A DNA stretch of 64,000 nucleotides from Desulfosporosinus sp. Tol-M. GTDB taxonomy: Bacteria; Bacillota; Desulfitobacteriia; Desulfitobacteriales; Desulfitobacteriaceae. Location: positions 39,194 through 103,193 of the forward strand of contig JQID01000201.1 in the NCBI GenBank assembly GCA_000770645.1, given 5' to 3'. The translations under genes were made by a program, and so were the position numbers. Below, one piece after another: positions 35,146 through 43,409 of this stretch. Positions within the stretch are counted from its first letter, which is position 1. Every line of letters starts with the position of its first letter. Under the pieces are notes generated by a model. That model searched no databases, had not been told where the DNA came from, and saw only the letters and a program-made list of their open reading frames with translations.

Positions 35146-36375
35146 CTAGACAGGTTTATACTTCTCCACTATTTTTTCAAGTTCGGTTATTCTAAACACG
35201 AATTTCTTACCTTCCTTAGTTTTGGTCAAAACTTCAATTTCCTCCAACTGCAATAAATCCGTCCTTGCTGTTTGGTAAGCTACGTTATATTTTTTTTGAT
35301 ATTCAGCAATCGTAATTTCTTTATCTTTTTTAATAAAAGTATTAATTGCTTGTTTTTGTCTATTTGATAAAACTATTCTATTCTTTTTGATTCCCTGTAA
35401 GATGATACTTTTTACAGTTTCCTTTTTTAGATTATCTAAAATATTACTGACGGACTGAAGTATCATTTTGCTGTAAAAAATAATGAAATACGTTGTATCG
35501 GATTCATTATCCTCGACATCTTTAATAGCCTTGTAATACTTACTTCTTGCTTCTTTAACAAGCGAGGAAAGAGAGAAAAACTTAAAAGCATCATATCCCT
35601 TTTGGAGTAAATACATATATGCTATACATCTGGCAGTTCTGCCATTGCCATCAAAAAAAGGATGAATATAAACCAGATAAAAATGAATTATGGCTGACTT
35701 ACAGATTGGATGCAAACCATCTTCGCTGTTTATGAAGTCAAATAGAGAGTCCATCATTACTTGTACCTTTTGCTGATCCGGTCCCTCATAGATTGGATCA
35801 GGCAAATTTGGATCAATTACAAATACTGCAGCATCACGATACTTCTTAACTTGATCTGCAGCGTCTAGCGTGTTTTTGGTCACGATCCTATAAATGGTCA
35901 ATACTATATCTTCATTAATTGGCTTTTCGAGATTTTCAAGAACAAACTCCAGTGCCTCATAATTATTAATAATCATCTGTTCACTTTTATCCTTAGGAGT
36001 TTCTTTGTTTTTTATCATCTCCCTGCTTCTTTTTTTTGTGGAAAAGGCTCCCTCGATAACGCTGGAGTTAAATGCCTCATCAATTAAAGCATCAAATATT
36101 ACGGCACTCTGCATTTGATCAGGTATATAATTAAAAATATTTGATTTAGCCACCATATCTATTTGGTTTAACCTTTCGGTTAAACGCGATTGTCTGCAAA
36201 ACCACATGTTTTGTTCACCTTTGTCTAGAAGAGGTACCTGGATATTTTTTCTTGCTTGCGATAATTCTGGCCAAAATTTATTTATAGGAACAGATGAAGG
36301 TAAACGGTACATTATTTCCTTTTTATTAAGGTATCTTTCATCGTTTAAATATTTATTTAGCAATTCATCAAACAT
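35146..36375 (-). CDS. Fic family protein (AMP-transferase-like)
   Basis: A 409-residue Fic protein. Fic enzymes usually transfer AMP from ATP to a target hydroxyl. The active loop HPFFDGNGR is complete at about 238-246. The inhibitory motif SSVIEG (S104-xxx-E108-G109) precedes it, placing the protein in class II, with an N-terminal self-inhibiting helix. A C-terminal winged-helix-like region (ITIAEYQKKYNVAYQTARTDL) is present. AAAGGAGG precedes ATG 36375. It is the distal gene of the repeat-bracketed segment. The target is not known. Confidence 0.92.
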   Translation of the reverse strand: MFDELLNKYLNDERYLNKKEIMYRLPSSVPINKFWPELSQARKNIQVPLLDKGEQNMWFCRQSRLTERLNQIDMVAKSNIFNYIPDQMQSAVIFDALIDEAFNSSVIEGAFSTKKRSREMIKNKETPKDKSEQMIINNYEALEFVLENLEKPINEDIVLTIYRIVTKNTLDAADQVKKYRDAAVFVIDPNLPDPIYEGPDQQKVQVMMDSLFDFINSEDGLHPICKSAIIHFYLVYIHPFFDGNGRTARCIAYMYLLQKGYDAFKFFSLSSLVKEARSKYYKAIKDVEDNESDTTYFIIFYSKMILQSVSNILDNLKKETVKSIILQGIKKNRIVLSNRQKQAINTFIKKDKEITIAEYQKKYNVAYQTARTDLLQLEEIEVLTKTKEGKKFVFRITELEKIVEKYKPV

Positions 36376-36547
36376 AATACCGAACCTCCTTTTTTTGCTA
36401 CTAATTTTTTACTATTATATTACTATTATGCTACTAATACAATGAACTTAAACGCCTATAAATAAAGGTTTTCATCCCATTTAGATTTCTCCCAGAGCAG
36501 GGCCAATAAACTGATGCGTATCTTCAAAGAGTACGGAACCGAACAGC

Positions 36548-37543
36548 TTACCTCTTCAATTTCGGATTCGAATCCGAATCTAAATTACAGCCAGGCGGTG
36601 CTTCTTTTAGGTATCCCGAAGGAGGAACATTGTCCCCTTTTTGTGCGTTACACCACATTTGATTTTCTGCCGACCACATGTTCAGCAGTTCACTTTCATT
36701 GACCACTGCGTCGAAAGCCGGAGCAAGGAAAACTTGCAATGTATTTATAACTTCTGCGAACGCCAACTTCGGCAGCTGCATGCGGCGTACAGCCTGACGC
36801 CAACGTGTCTGCATATCGCTATCGTCTGCCAGTGCAATAACGGCATTCAGGCTGTCGCGGTTATAGGCGGTGCCGCGGTTTTGCAGTGTCTCAAAAATTG
36901 CTTCCTGCAGCTTTCTGCCATCAAAATCAAACGTATGCGCCAGAAAATAGATGTCGTAAAAATCTTTCATCCGGCTGTTCAGTTCCAGACGCTGCAACAT
37001 AGCATCAAGTTTTTCAGCGATTGTGCTTTCAAGGGAATAGGTGCTGATCTGCGGACGTGTAAAATCATCAAGCTGAACCGGAATAGTACGTTTTTCAGCT
37101 TTGGGGACAATCACGTCACCGATACCGATGTCAACATTAAAAGGTGTACGGGTGTTCTTGATATGGCCGATGATTTGAAATTCAACGCCTTTATATTTCC
37201 GCTCCAAGGCAATTGAAGCGAACCCTTTTGACTCAAAGGTAATAAAATCATTGCCGGTATCGACAGCTAGAATTGTCTTAATGATAGGTTCGATTTCGTC
37301 CACCGTTCCCGGAAGTTGGCGCAGGAGAAAATCTATATCAATTGTGGCGCGGCTTTCGAAGTTCGTCAGTGTATAAATGAACAGACCGCCTTTCAGAATC
37401 AGGTTATCCGCATATTCCGACAGGGACAGTCTGCGCAGGAACTCCTCCTGGCAGAACAGCTGCATATGTATCTGCAGCGGCTTTCCAGACGTCTTAGCTT
37501 TATTTTTCAGTTTGGCAAGGACGGATGCGCTTCTATCTTCCAT
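36548..37543 (-). CDS. abiEii: AbiEii/AbiGii nucleotidyltransferase toxin
   Basis: A 331-residue protein of the AbiEii family, the toxin of type IV abortive-infection systems. The nucleotidyltransferase motif is visible as LKGGLFIYTL, then RATIDIDFLLR. A second conserved region is EKLDAMLQRLELNSRMKDFYDIYFL. ATG 37543 overlaps the abiEi stop (TAATG); a GTG three codons earlier is possible. The last 40 residues (after NQMW) are proline/asparagine rich and unlike the family, so the natural C-terminus may have been replaced. Confidence 0.9.
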   Translation of the reverse strand: MEDRSASVLAKLKNKAKTSGKPLQIHMQLFCQEEFLRRLSLSEYADNLILKGGLFIYTLTNFESRATIDIDFLLRQLPGTVDEIEPIIKTILAVDTGNDFITFESKGFASIALERKYKGVEFQIIGHIKNTRTPFNVDIGIGDVIVPKAEKRTIPVQLDDFTRPQISTYSLESTIAEKLDAMLQRLELNSRMKDFYDIYFLAHTFDFDGRKLQEAIFETLQNRGTAYNRDSLNAVIALADDSDMQTRWRQAVRRMQLPKLAFAEVINTLQVFLAPAFDAVVNESELLNMWSAENQMWCNAQKGDNVPPSGYLKEAPPGCNLDSDSNPKLKR

Positions 37544-38199
37544 TACAGCCACACCCCGATCCTATCTTTCACTCTCACGGCGATGTTCCGCTTTTTTGCA
37601 TACGAAAGCAGATTGGTGATGGACTTCTTTGAATCTGCGACGTATCCCTGAATCGCCTTGTTGTAGCTCTCCCGATCCATTTTGTTCTCGTTTTTAATAC
37701 ATTCGCAGATCAGGCGGTCACGGTCAAAAATTCGCATCTGGCAGTCCTCAAATTCCGCGGCCGAAATGCCGTACGACAAATGCACCGGCTCCATATAATA
37801 CGGTTGCACATAAGGGTAGTCGATTTTGAATCTGGCCTTTGAAGTATCCCTATCAATCGCAATATCCCAGCTTAGCGGGGTGCGGTCACTATAGCCATAA
37901 TAAAACAGAGCCGTATACATGCACAGTACACCGTCCGGATAGAGGGAGGCAATGACTGAGGCTTCTGACGGCCCGGAACTCTCTTTTAAGACAACGACTC
38001 TGTAATACCCCTGCTTGACCTTTTCCAGATGGCCAGCCGCAATCAGCGCCGCAATATCCCGATAGTAAATCTTGAGCGCAGAAAGCTCCGCCGTTTTGAT
38101 CAGTAGTGCTGCTGAATTACTCTCCGCATCTTGCTCACGGCTCTGAACGTATTTAATTATGTTATGAAATTTATTCGTGAGGATGTCCATTCCGGCCAT
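37543..38199 (-). CDS. abiEi: AbiEi antitoxin/transcriptional regulator
   Basis: A 218-residue AbiEi-like antitoxin. The N-terminal part is a winged helix (ELSALKIYYRDIAALIAAGHLEKVKQGYYRV). The AbiEi C-terminal domain follows, with VLCMYTALFYYGYSDRTP and the FDRDRLICECIK segment. AbiEi proteins repress their own operon and counter AbiEii. ATG 38199 has GAGGTGC upstream. Translationally coupled to abiEii. Confidence 0.9.
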   Translation of the reverse strand: MAGMDILTNKFHNIIKYVQSREQDAESNSAALLIKTAELSALKIYYRDIAALIAAGHLEKVKQGYYRVVVLKESSGPSEASVIASLYPDGVLCMYTALFYYGYSDRTPLSWDIAIDRDTSKARFKIDYPYVQPYYMEPVHLSYGISAAEFEDCQMRIFDRDRLICECIKNENKMDRESYNKAIQGYVADSKKSITNLLSYAKKRNIAVRVKDRIGVWL

Positions 38200-38275
38200 T
38201 TACAAAAGCACCTCATTCGTTTTTTCAATGCGGCAACTTAATGATTCATTATAAGCCTTATGGTAATTGTTGTCA

Positions 38276-38376
38276 ATATTAAAACCGTCAAGACTGAGGC
38301 GAATACTCTGCGGGTCTTGACGGTTTTTACTATATTTAACCTATTTCTTGCGAGGATAGGGTTTCTCTACATCCGT
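38276..38376. repeat. 101-bp direct repeat, copy B
   Basis: Second copy of 34944-35044, in its natural place: the hairpin terminates the xre gene, and the right third encodes its C-terminus. The two copies bracket the Fic-AbiEii-AbiEi segment in the same orientation. Confidence 0.95.
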
Positions 38377-38562
38377 GCGGTTTACCAAATAATCGATGCT
38401 GGTCTCAAACAGGTCGGCTATTTTGTCCAGAACCGGCAGCGGGATATTTAGTTTACCAATCTCATAGTCAGAGTAGGTTGTTTGATGAATTTTCAGATAC
38501 TCTGCCATTTGGGATTGGGTCATATCTCTATCTTCCCGCATATTGCGGATTCTCTCGTACAC
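38341..38562 (-). CDS. Xre-type helix-turn-helix regulator
   Basis: About 73 residues from GTG 38562 (preceded by TGAGGTG): RIRNMREDRDMTQSQMAEYLKIHQTTYSDYEIGKLNIP is a standard HTH_3 domain, followed by the Cro/CI-type ending LADLFETSIDYLV-like stretch. An upstream TTG (38613) lies inside the palindrome and is unlikely. It ends in repeat copy B. The 44-bp palindrome just upstream is a probable operator. Confidence 0.85.
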   Translation of the reverse strand: MYERIRNMREDRDMTQSQMAEYLKIHQTTYSDYEIGKLNIPLPVLDKIADLFETSIDYLVNRTDVEKPYPRKK

Positions 38563-38600
38563 AGAAATCACCTCAGAATAAGTATGCCTTAAAGGAATAT

Positions 38601-38644
38601 CAAATAGTGACAATATTTTAACGTTAAAATATTGTCACTATTTG
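38601..38644. promoter_or_regulatory. 44-bp perfect palindrome between xre and phd/parE
   Basis: The half-site CAAATAGTGACAATATTTTA plus AC is followed immediately by its exact reverse complement, with no loop. It is 38 bases upstream of the xre GTG and about 155 bases before the antitoxin gene. Probable operator for the Xre regulator. Confidence 0.8.
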
Positions 38645-38723
38645 TGGATCTATTCAAATCGGTAGCGCTTTCGATTTAGATAGGCCATAATTAAGTCCCG
38701 CAAGAAGGACGGGAACAGTTGCG

Positions 38724-38752
38724 TGGACATTTTATCTCATTGGTAGTATAAT
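38724..38752 (+). promoter_or_regulatory. Strong promoter of the phd/parE pair
   Basis: TGGACA (38724-38729), 17 bases, TATAAT (38747-38752). It belongs to a repeat block also found at 60539-60567. Confidence 0.7.
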
Positions 38753-38799
38753 AAGCATGTAATTAGTATATTTTAAGAGTACCATTTGAGGTGATCCGT

Positions 38800-39084
38800 A
38801 TGATGAACATTAAACCTTCCGCAGCCATCCGTAAAAACTACAACCAGATATCTGAATTGTGCAGGCAAACGGGAGAGCCAGTATATCTCACCAAAAATGG
38901 CGAGGGTGATCTCGTAGTAATGGATGTGGAATCATTTGCCCGGCGTGAGAGCCTCCTCAAGCTCAAGGAAAAGCTGATGCAGTCGGAACTGGACATTCTC
39001 AAAGGCCGCGCCTATTCCGTAGACGAAACAGTAGCAGCCATGCGTCAGGCTGTCGCGGAGGCTGCCAATGACCGAAAGAAATAA
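38800..39084 (+). CDS. Phd/YefM-type antitoxin
   Basis: A 94-residue protein: MNIKPSAAIRKNYNQISELC and PVYLTKNGEGDLVVMDVESF are the Phd/YefM fold, which binds the operator DNA and the toxin. The C-terminal half is helical and would wrap the toxin. ATG 38800 (or 38803) follows GAGGTG. It overlaps the toxin gene by 17 bases. This is a type II pair with the next gene. Confidence 0.9.
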   Translation: MMNIKPSAAIRKNYNQISELCRQTGEPVYLTKNGEGDLVVMDVESFARRESLLKLKEKLMQSELDILKGRAYSVDETVAAMRQAVAEAANDRKK

Positions 39085-39391
39085 ACCATATACGTACACG
39101 GTCGTAGTCACGGAAACTGCTCGAGAAATGCTTATAACACACGCACGCTTTCTGGCTAATGTAAGCACGTCGGCCGCAAACAGGCTGATTGAGACCTTTG
39201 TGGAGATGACGAATAGCCTTGCCGGCATGCCAGAGCGGAACCCATGGCTGGAGCATGATGCTATCCAATTTCAAAAATATCGGAAACTCCTTTTTGAGAA
39301 GCACTATCTGGCAATCTATGAACTTCAGGACGGTATTGTCCACGTCACCGCTGTGGTGGATTGTCGGCAGGATTATGGTTGGCTGCTGTAG
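39068..39391 (+). CDS. ParE/RelE-family toxin
   Basis: A 107-residue toxin of the RelE/ParE superfamily: TVVVTETAREMLITHARFL, the central RNPWLEHDAI, KYRKLLFEKHYLAIYEL and the final VVDCRQDY. GCGGAGG lies upstream of ATG 39068 inside the antitoxin gene. RelE members cut mRNA on ribosomes and ParE members poison gyrase; the sequence alone does not decide. Confidence 0.88.
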   Translation: MTERNKPYTYTVVVTETAREMLITHARFLANVSTSAANRLIETFVEMTNSLAGMPERNPWLEHDAIQFQKYRKLLFEKHYLAIYELQDGIVHVTAVVDCRQDYGWLL

Positions 39392-39864
39392 AAACAATTG
39401 AATATAATATATTGTTCAGCCAGGCGGTTCGGTAAGAGATGATATTGTAATCGCATCATGCAATGAATATGCTATGGTTATGGCGTTTTCGGGGTTAAGG
39501 CTGTTTCACCATTAAATCCGGTTTCTTGAACATTAGGGAATATATTAAAAAATAAACAAAGGGCGGCACCTGAGGGCACAAGTAAACAATCCGAACGGGT
39601 TGGATGCTTGTGCTTGCTTACTTTGTAACGCCTCATCTTTAGGCAATTCAGGGAAAATGGCGAGTCTAGGGGCTGGAAAACAAAACGCAATGACTAATTT
39701 CGACATTTCCAGGTACCTGTTTCGCCACGATTCTCGCATTAAATGTGAGATAATGAATAATTGGAGAAGATTCTTTTTATACTTAGTTTTTTTGTGAGCA
39801 AGGATTGATTTAAGGCAAAGAGTATTTGCGGTTAAGCTATGCCTAAATGGGGGGATTATTAATA
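39392..39864. other. Gene-free stretch made of dispersed repeat fragments
   Basis: 39408-39440 matches 59780-59815 (CAGCC.GGC.GTTCGGTAAGAGAT). 39578-39620 carries an imperfect form of the hairpin at 59819-59860 (common core AACAATCCGAACGGGTT). 39627-39671 matches 23873-23917. No gene is supported. Confidence 0.6.
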
Positions 39865-40557
39865 ATGCCGCTATTTCAGACAAAAGATATTCTTCTTGCT
39901 TTTGTTAAAGGATTTTTCACTATGTGGCAATTGTGGCTGTTTTTAGGGATCTTAGCTCTTATCAAATTAGCCTATCTGCTTTGGAACAAAAATCGGCTGG
40001 TTAAATCAGGTATTTATGAAATTGATCAAATGGATGGTCTTACCTTTGAAAAGTATCTTGAAGCGCTTTTCGAGAAACTTGGTTATAGGGTCGAGAGGAC
40101 ACAATACTTCGGTGACTATGGCGCCGATTTTGTAACTTCTAAAGATGGAATAAAAACAGTAATTCAAGCCAAGAGGTATAAGAAGAAAGTTGGTATAAAA
40201 GCGGTACAAGAGGCTGTTGCCGCGAAGGGTAAGTATGGATGTCCGGAGGCCATGGTAATTACTAATAGTTTTTATTCAAAAGCGGCCATTGAATTGGCTA
40301 AAGCAAACAAGGTTGAATTGTGGAATAGGAATCATTTGGCCAAGGCACTGTTGTCAATTAAGAAAGACAGTCCCATTACTGAAGTTCGACAAGAAGCTGC
40401 CGCTACAGATATACAACAAGTTACAACAGAAAATGACGTTTGTGTTATTTGTAATAAACCAGTTTCTGAAAAGGTGAAGCAATATTGTTTATCCAATAAA
40501 CAGAGGTTTAATGGCAACATTTATTGTTATGACCATCAGCGTAATAGAAAATCATAA
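39865..40557 (+). CDS. Membrane-anchored Mrr-like restriction endonuclease
   Basis: A 230-residue protein with a single N-terminal membrane segment (about 15-38). The Mrr-type PD-(D/E)xK nuclease domain follows at about 50-160: GLTFEKYLEALFEKLGY, GDYGADF, then VIQAKRY supplying Asp and Gln-x-Lys of the active site. The C-terminus has CVICNKPV...YC...YCYDH, a likely zinc-binding finger. ATG 39865 follows GGGGGGA. Mrr enzymes cleave modified DNA; the membrane anchor would place it at the cell envelope. Confidence 0.85.
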   Translation: MPLFQTKDILLAFVKGFFTMWQLWLFLGILALIKLAYLLWNKNRLVKSGIYEIDQMDGLTFEKYLEALFEKLGYRVERTQYFGDYGADFVTSKDGIKTVIQAKRYKKKVGIKAVQEAVAAKGKYGCPEAMVITNSFYSKAAIELAKANKVELWNRNHLAKALLSIKKDSPITEVRQEAAATDIQQVTTENDVCVICNKPVSEKVKQYCLSNKQRFNGNIYCYDHQRNRKS

Positions 40558-40619
40558 AGTGGATGCTTATGCAGTAAGTGCCAGCATTCAAAATATCGCT
40601 AAGAATACAATGAGTTCAG

Positions 40620-40915
40620 ACCGGATGATTCCGGCTTTGGAGAAAAGGAAGCTGCAAATGTTCCACGTTACAGTTTGGCAGAAATCTGATAAGACTACTC
40701 TCCGACTACGATGTACCAAGATTATTCAATCAACGACCAGTTGTTCCGCTGGCAGAGCCAGAGCATAATCTCAAAAGATTCCGATACGGGCTAGCGTTAT
40801 AACCATCACCAAAAAACAGCAAGATCATGTTGTTCGTGCGGGAGTATAAAACGATGCTGCAGGGGCGGTATCTAATACCTTTCTAGGTTTAGCGGATTAT
40901 GTCAAACATGTTACT
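40620..40915 (+). pseudogene. Relic of a DUF3427-type helicase C-terminus
   Basis: Several frames together read a DUF3427 domain: SLAEI, LSDYDVPRLFN, then DYSINDQLFRWQSQSIISKD from 40720, a stop, and SNTFLGLADYVKHV further on. Stops and shifts separate them. DUF3427 is the C-terminal part of defence-type superfamily 2 helicases; the helicase body is gone. The remaining DNA to 41100 has no gene. Confidence 0.7.
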
Positions 40916-41113
40916 TTCTCTGATTGTCAGATTATCGAAGGAAAGCTGCAAAGAAGGTTCACCGGGTTATTCGTGGGTGAGGGCAGAGGAGTTAGAGCAG
41001 TAAGAGTTTTGGCTGGCGGATGTGGAAGTGGCGGAGAGGTTGGGGACGGTATAAACATAAAGAAGCATAGAAGTTTATAACGAATTCATTTGAGATGAGG
41101 ATTGTGTCTAGCG

Positions 41114-41218
41114 AATTATCCGAAGTTAGGCGTAAAAAAAGCTCAAACCCGAATCAGAGCTTGAGTAAATTAGAAGCAGGTTCTAATGGAGCAGCTGTTT
41201 GCCTAACTTTGGATAATT
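41114..41218. repeat. 105-bp inverted-repeat element
   Basis: Arms AATTATCCGAAGTTAGGC (41114-41131) and GCCTAACTTTGGATAATT (41201-41218) pair at 17 of 18 positions. Inside lies a CTCAA/TTGAG hairpin followed on the minus strand by T7, a probable terminator for transcripts from the IS transposase. Just to the right, CATAGC...GCTATG (about 41221-41258) forms another hairpin. It may be part of the IS end or a MITE. Confidence 0.5.
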
Positions 41219-41386
41219 GACATAGCACGAAACCGCGGTGATTTGTGCTCTCGCTATGGGGATTGAATATCTAATCTCCCGCCTAATTTATATGATCTTA
41301 AGGAAAACTCGGTTCAAATGTATTAGAGCAGCGTTAAATCATGCCAAAATAGATATAGTTTCCCCCTCCCCATGACAGGGCATTTT

Positions 41387-42553
41387 TTAAACACATACAG
41401 TTTTGTTAGTAATAGGAGGGGATTTGCCCAAGCTTATAAACCGTCTGGGTTTTTCTAAACCACAGTTAGGGCATTTAGATAAATCTATTCCGGTTAGCTT
41501 CTGGATAAGTTGAAGTGTAGTGGACTTTTCTTGGATTAAAAGAGGGGTATGGGTAAGCATTTTGCAAAGCTTTAGTTTGGTTGTCTTGTTACGATTTCCT
41601 AGCAAACCATAGTGTCTAATTTTCATAAAACCACTCGGCAGGATGTGAATAAGAAATCTACGGATAAACTCATCGGCGGAAATCTTCATCACCTTATGCT
41701 TATTGTCATCCTTGTAGTCACGCCATTTGAAGGTAACGGTATCATTATTAATGCTAACGATGCGATTATTGGATATAGCCACTCTATGAGTATATCGCCC
41801 CAGGTATTCAACAACATAAGCAGCATTTTTAAACGGCGGTTTGCAGTAAACAATCCACTCTTTACCATAGAGAGAGGAGAGCAGCTTTTCGAATTCCTTA
41901 TCGTCGGAAAGATATGTTTGACTTCCGTGGAATTCAAGCTTATTTTGGTAGAAGAGCTGTTTAAGGTAATACAGGAATTTACCTCTGAACTTCCGGGAGA
42001 GAACTTTTACCGGAATGAAGAACTTCTTTCTGCTGTTCACCCATTTTCCGATGGAGGATAATCCGCCGCCTGGTACAATGCAGTGAAGATGGGGATGGTG
42101 CATGAGGTTTTGTCCCCAAGTATGCAGAACAGATGTAAAGCCGATCTTTGCACCGAGATATTTTTTGTCAGAGGCTAATGCGGCGAGAGTTTCAGCAACG
42201 GCCTTAAACAAAAGGGTATAAACAGCTTTTTGATTTTGGTAGACCATTAAATTGAGAGTATCCGGGATCGTGAATACCACATGGAAGTATCCGATGTCGA
42301 GCAGATTGCTTTTCTGCTTTTCAATCCAACGTTCTTTGGCCAGAGCTTGGCATTTAGGGCAGTGCCTGTTGCGGCATGAATTGTAAGAAACACGGGTATG
42401 CCCACAACTGTCACAAACCTCCTTATGGCCGCCTAGCTCTGACGTTCTACATTTTTGAATGGCAGACATCGCCTTATGTTGCGTGATAGTGAGCTTATGG
42501 TTGGTTCGATAGTTTTTGCCGTATTTTATGAAGACATCTTGGACCTCAGCCAT
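41387..42553 (-). CDS. IS91-type transposase
   Basis: A 388-residue rolling-circle transposase. The N-terminal zinc-binding domain has CDSCGHTRVSYNSCRNRHCPKC. The HUH motif is in HHPHLHCIVPGG, and the tyrosine region is YLGRYTHRVAISNN. The C-terminal zinc-like CPNCGLEKP is also present. ATG 42553 overlaps the end of the integrase gene; an upstream TTG at 42583 would add ten residues. Zinc-finger plus integrase pairs of this type are known IS91-family elements. No damage is seen in this ORF. Confidence 0.92.
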   Translation of the reverse strand: MAEVQDVFIKYGKNYRTNHKLTITQHKAMSAIQKCRTSELGGHKEVCDSCGHTRVSYNSCRNRHCPKCQALAKERWIEKQKSNLLDIGYFHVVFTIPDTLNLMVYQNQKAVYTLLFKAVAETLAALASDKKYLGAKIGFTSVLHTWGQNLMHHPHLHCIVPGGGLSSIGKWVNSRKKFFIPVKVLSRKFRGKFLYYLKQLFYQNKLEFHGSQTYLSDDKEFEKLLSSLYGKEWIVYCKPPFKNAAYVVEYLGRYTHRVAISNNRIVSINNDTVTFKWRDYKDDNKHKVMKISADEFIRRFLIHILPSGFMKIRHYGLLGNRNKTTKLKLCKMLTHTPLLIQEKSTTLQLIQKLTGIDLSKCPNCGLEKPRRFISLGKSPPITNKTVCV

Positions 42554-43409
42554 TGTCTTTGTCCGATTCAGCCATCTGATCAAGGGGACTTGTTACGTTG
42601 AGAGATTCAATCTTAACCAAATGCAAGTAAACGCAAGTCGTGTTGATATTTGAGTGACCAAGCAGTTGCTTGATATGGTAAATACTTGTGCCGGATTCGA
42701 GTAGATGAGTAGCAAAACTATGCCTCATAGTATGGACTGTCACGTTTTTAGTGATTTTAGCTTTCTTGACATATTTATGAAAGAGATTTTGTACCGCTTT
42801 GGGAGTCATGTGGATGCCGGTATGATTCCTGCTGTAAAAAAGCCACTCTTTGGGGCGGTAAGCTTTCCAGTAAGCTCTAAGAATCTCAAGATTAGCCTGA
42901 GAAAGCAGGGCATAACGATCTTTGCTACCTTTGGCGTTACGGATGAACAACTGCATTTTATCACTATGGATATCGGAGACTTTAAGAGAAGCCACTTCAC
43001 TTAAGCGAAGTCCCGCACCATAGAGGGTCATGAGAATGCATTTATCTCGTAAGTTGTCGCAGGCGTTAAAAAGGGCTTGTATCTCCTCTTGGGTAAGGAT
43101 GTCAGGGAGCTTGCGCGGTTTGCGGTGGCGAGGGATTTGCCTAGTGTTTAAATTAACGTTCAAAGTTACGCCATACAAAAAGCGGAGGCCGCTGTTGTAG
43201 GTATTTACCGATTCATGAGCAAGCTTTTTAACCGTAGTGAGATAATGAAGAAACTGTCTAACATCTTCTACTCCTAGCTCAGTGGCAGGTTTATCGAAGT
43301 GATCCTGGTAGAGTTTAACTTTGGTATAGTATTCAGCTTAGGTATGTTTACTAAACCCTCTAAGCTCCACATCGAATTTTAGCTTGGCTAAAACTTCTTC
43401 TTTTGTCAC
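42546..43409 (-). pseudogene. IS91-associated tyrosine integrase with an internal stop
   Basis: From GTG 43409 (AGGAGA upstream) the frame reads MTKEEVLAKLKFDVELRGFS then KHT and a TAA at 43340-43338 (codon 24), and continues without interruption as AEYYTKVKLYQDHF into a full tyrosine recombinase. Catalytic motifs: GAGLRLSEVASL, HTMRHSFATHL, LGHSNINTT and the tyrosine in CVYLHL. One change (for example CAA to TAA) explains the stop. Internal starts could still give the catalytic domain, but the DNA-binding N-terminus would be lost. Confidence 0.88.

Noticed and set aside
38260..38451. A 63-codon + strand ORF across repeat copy B
   Set aside because: Antisense to the xre gene and its terminator.
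41124..41208. Integron attC site suggested by GTTAGGC and GCCTAAC
   Set aside because: The arms are in the opposite order to attC (which has RYYYAAC left and GTTRRRY right), and no integron integrase is present.
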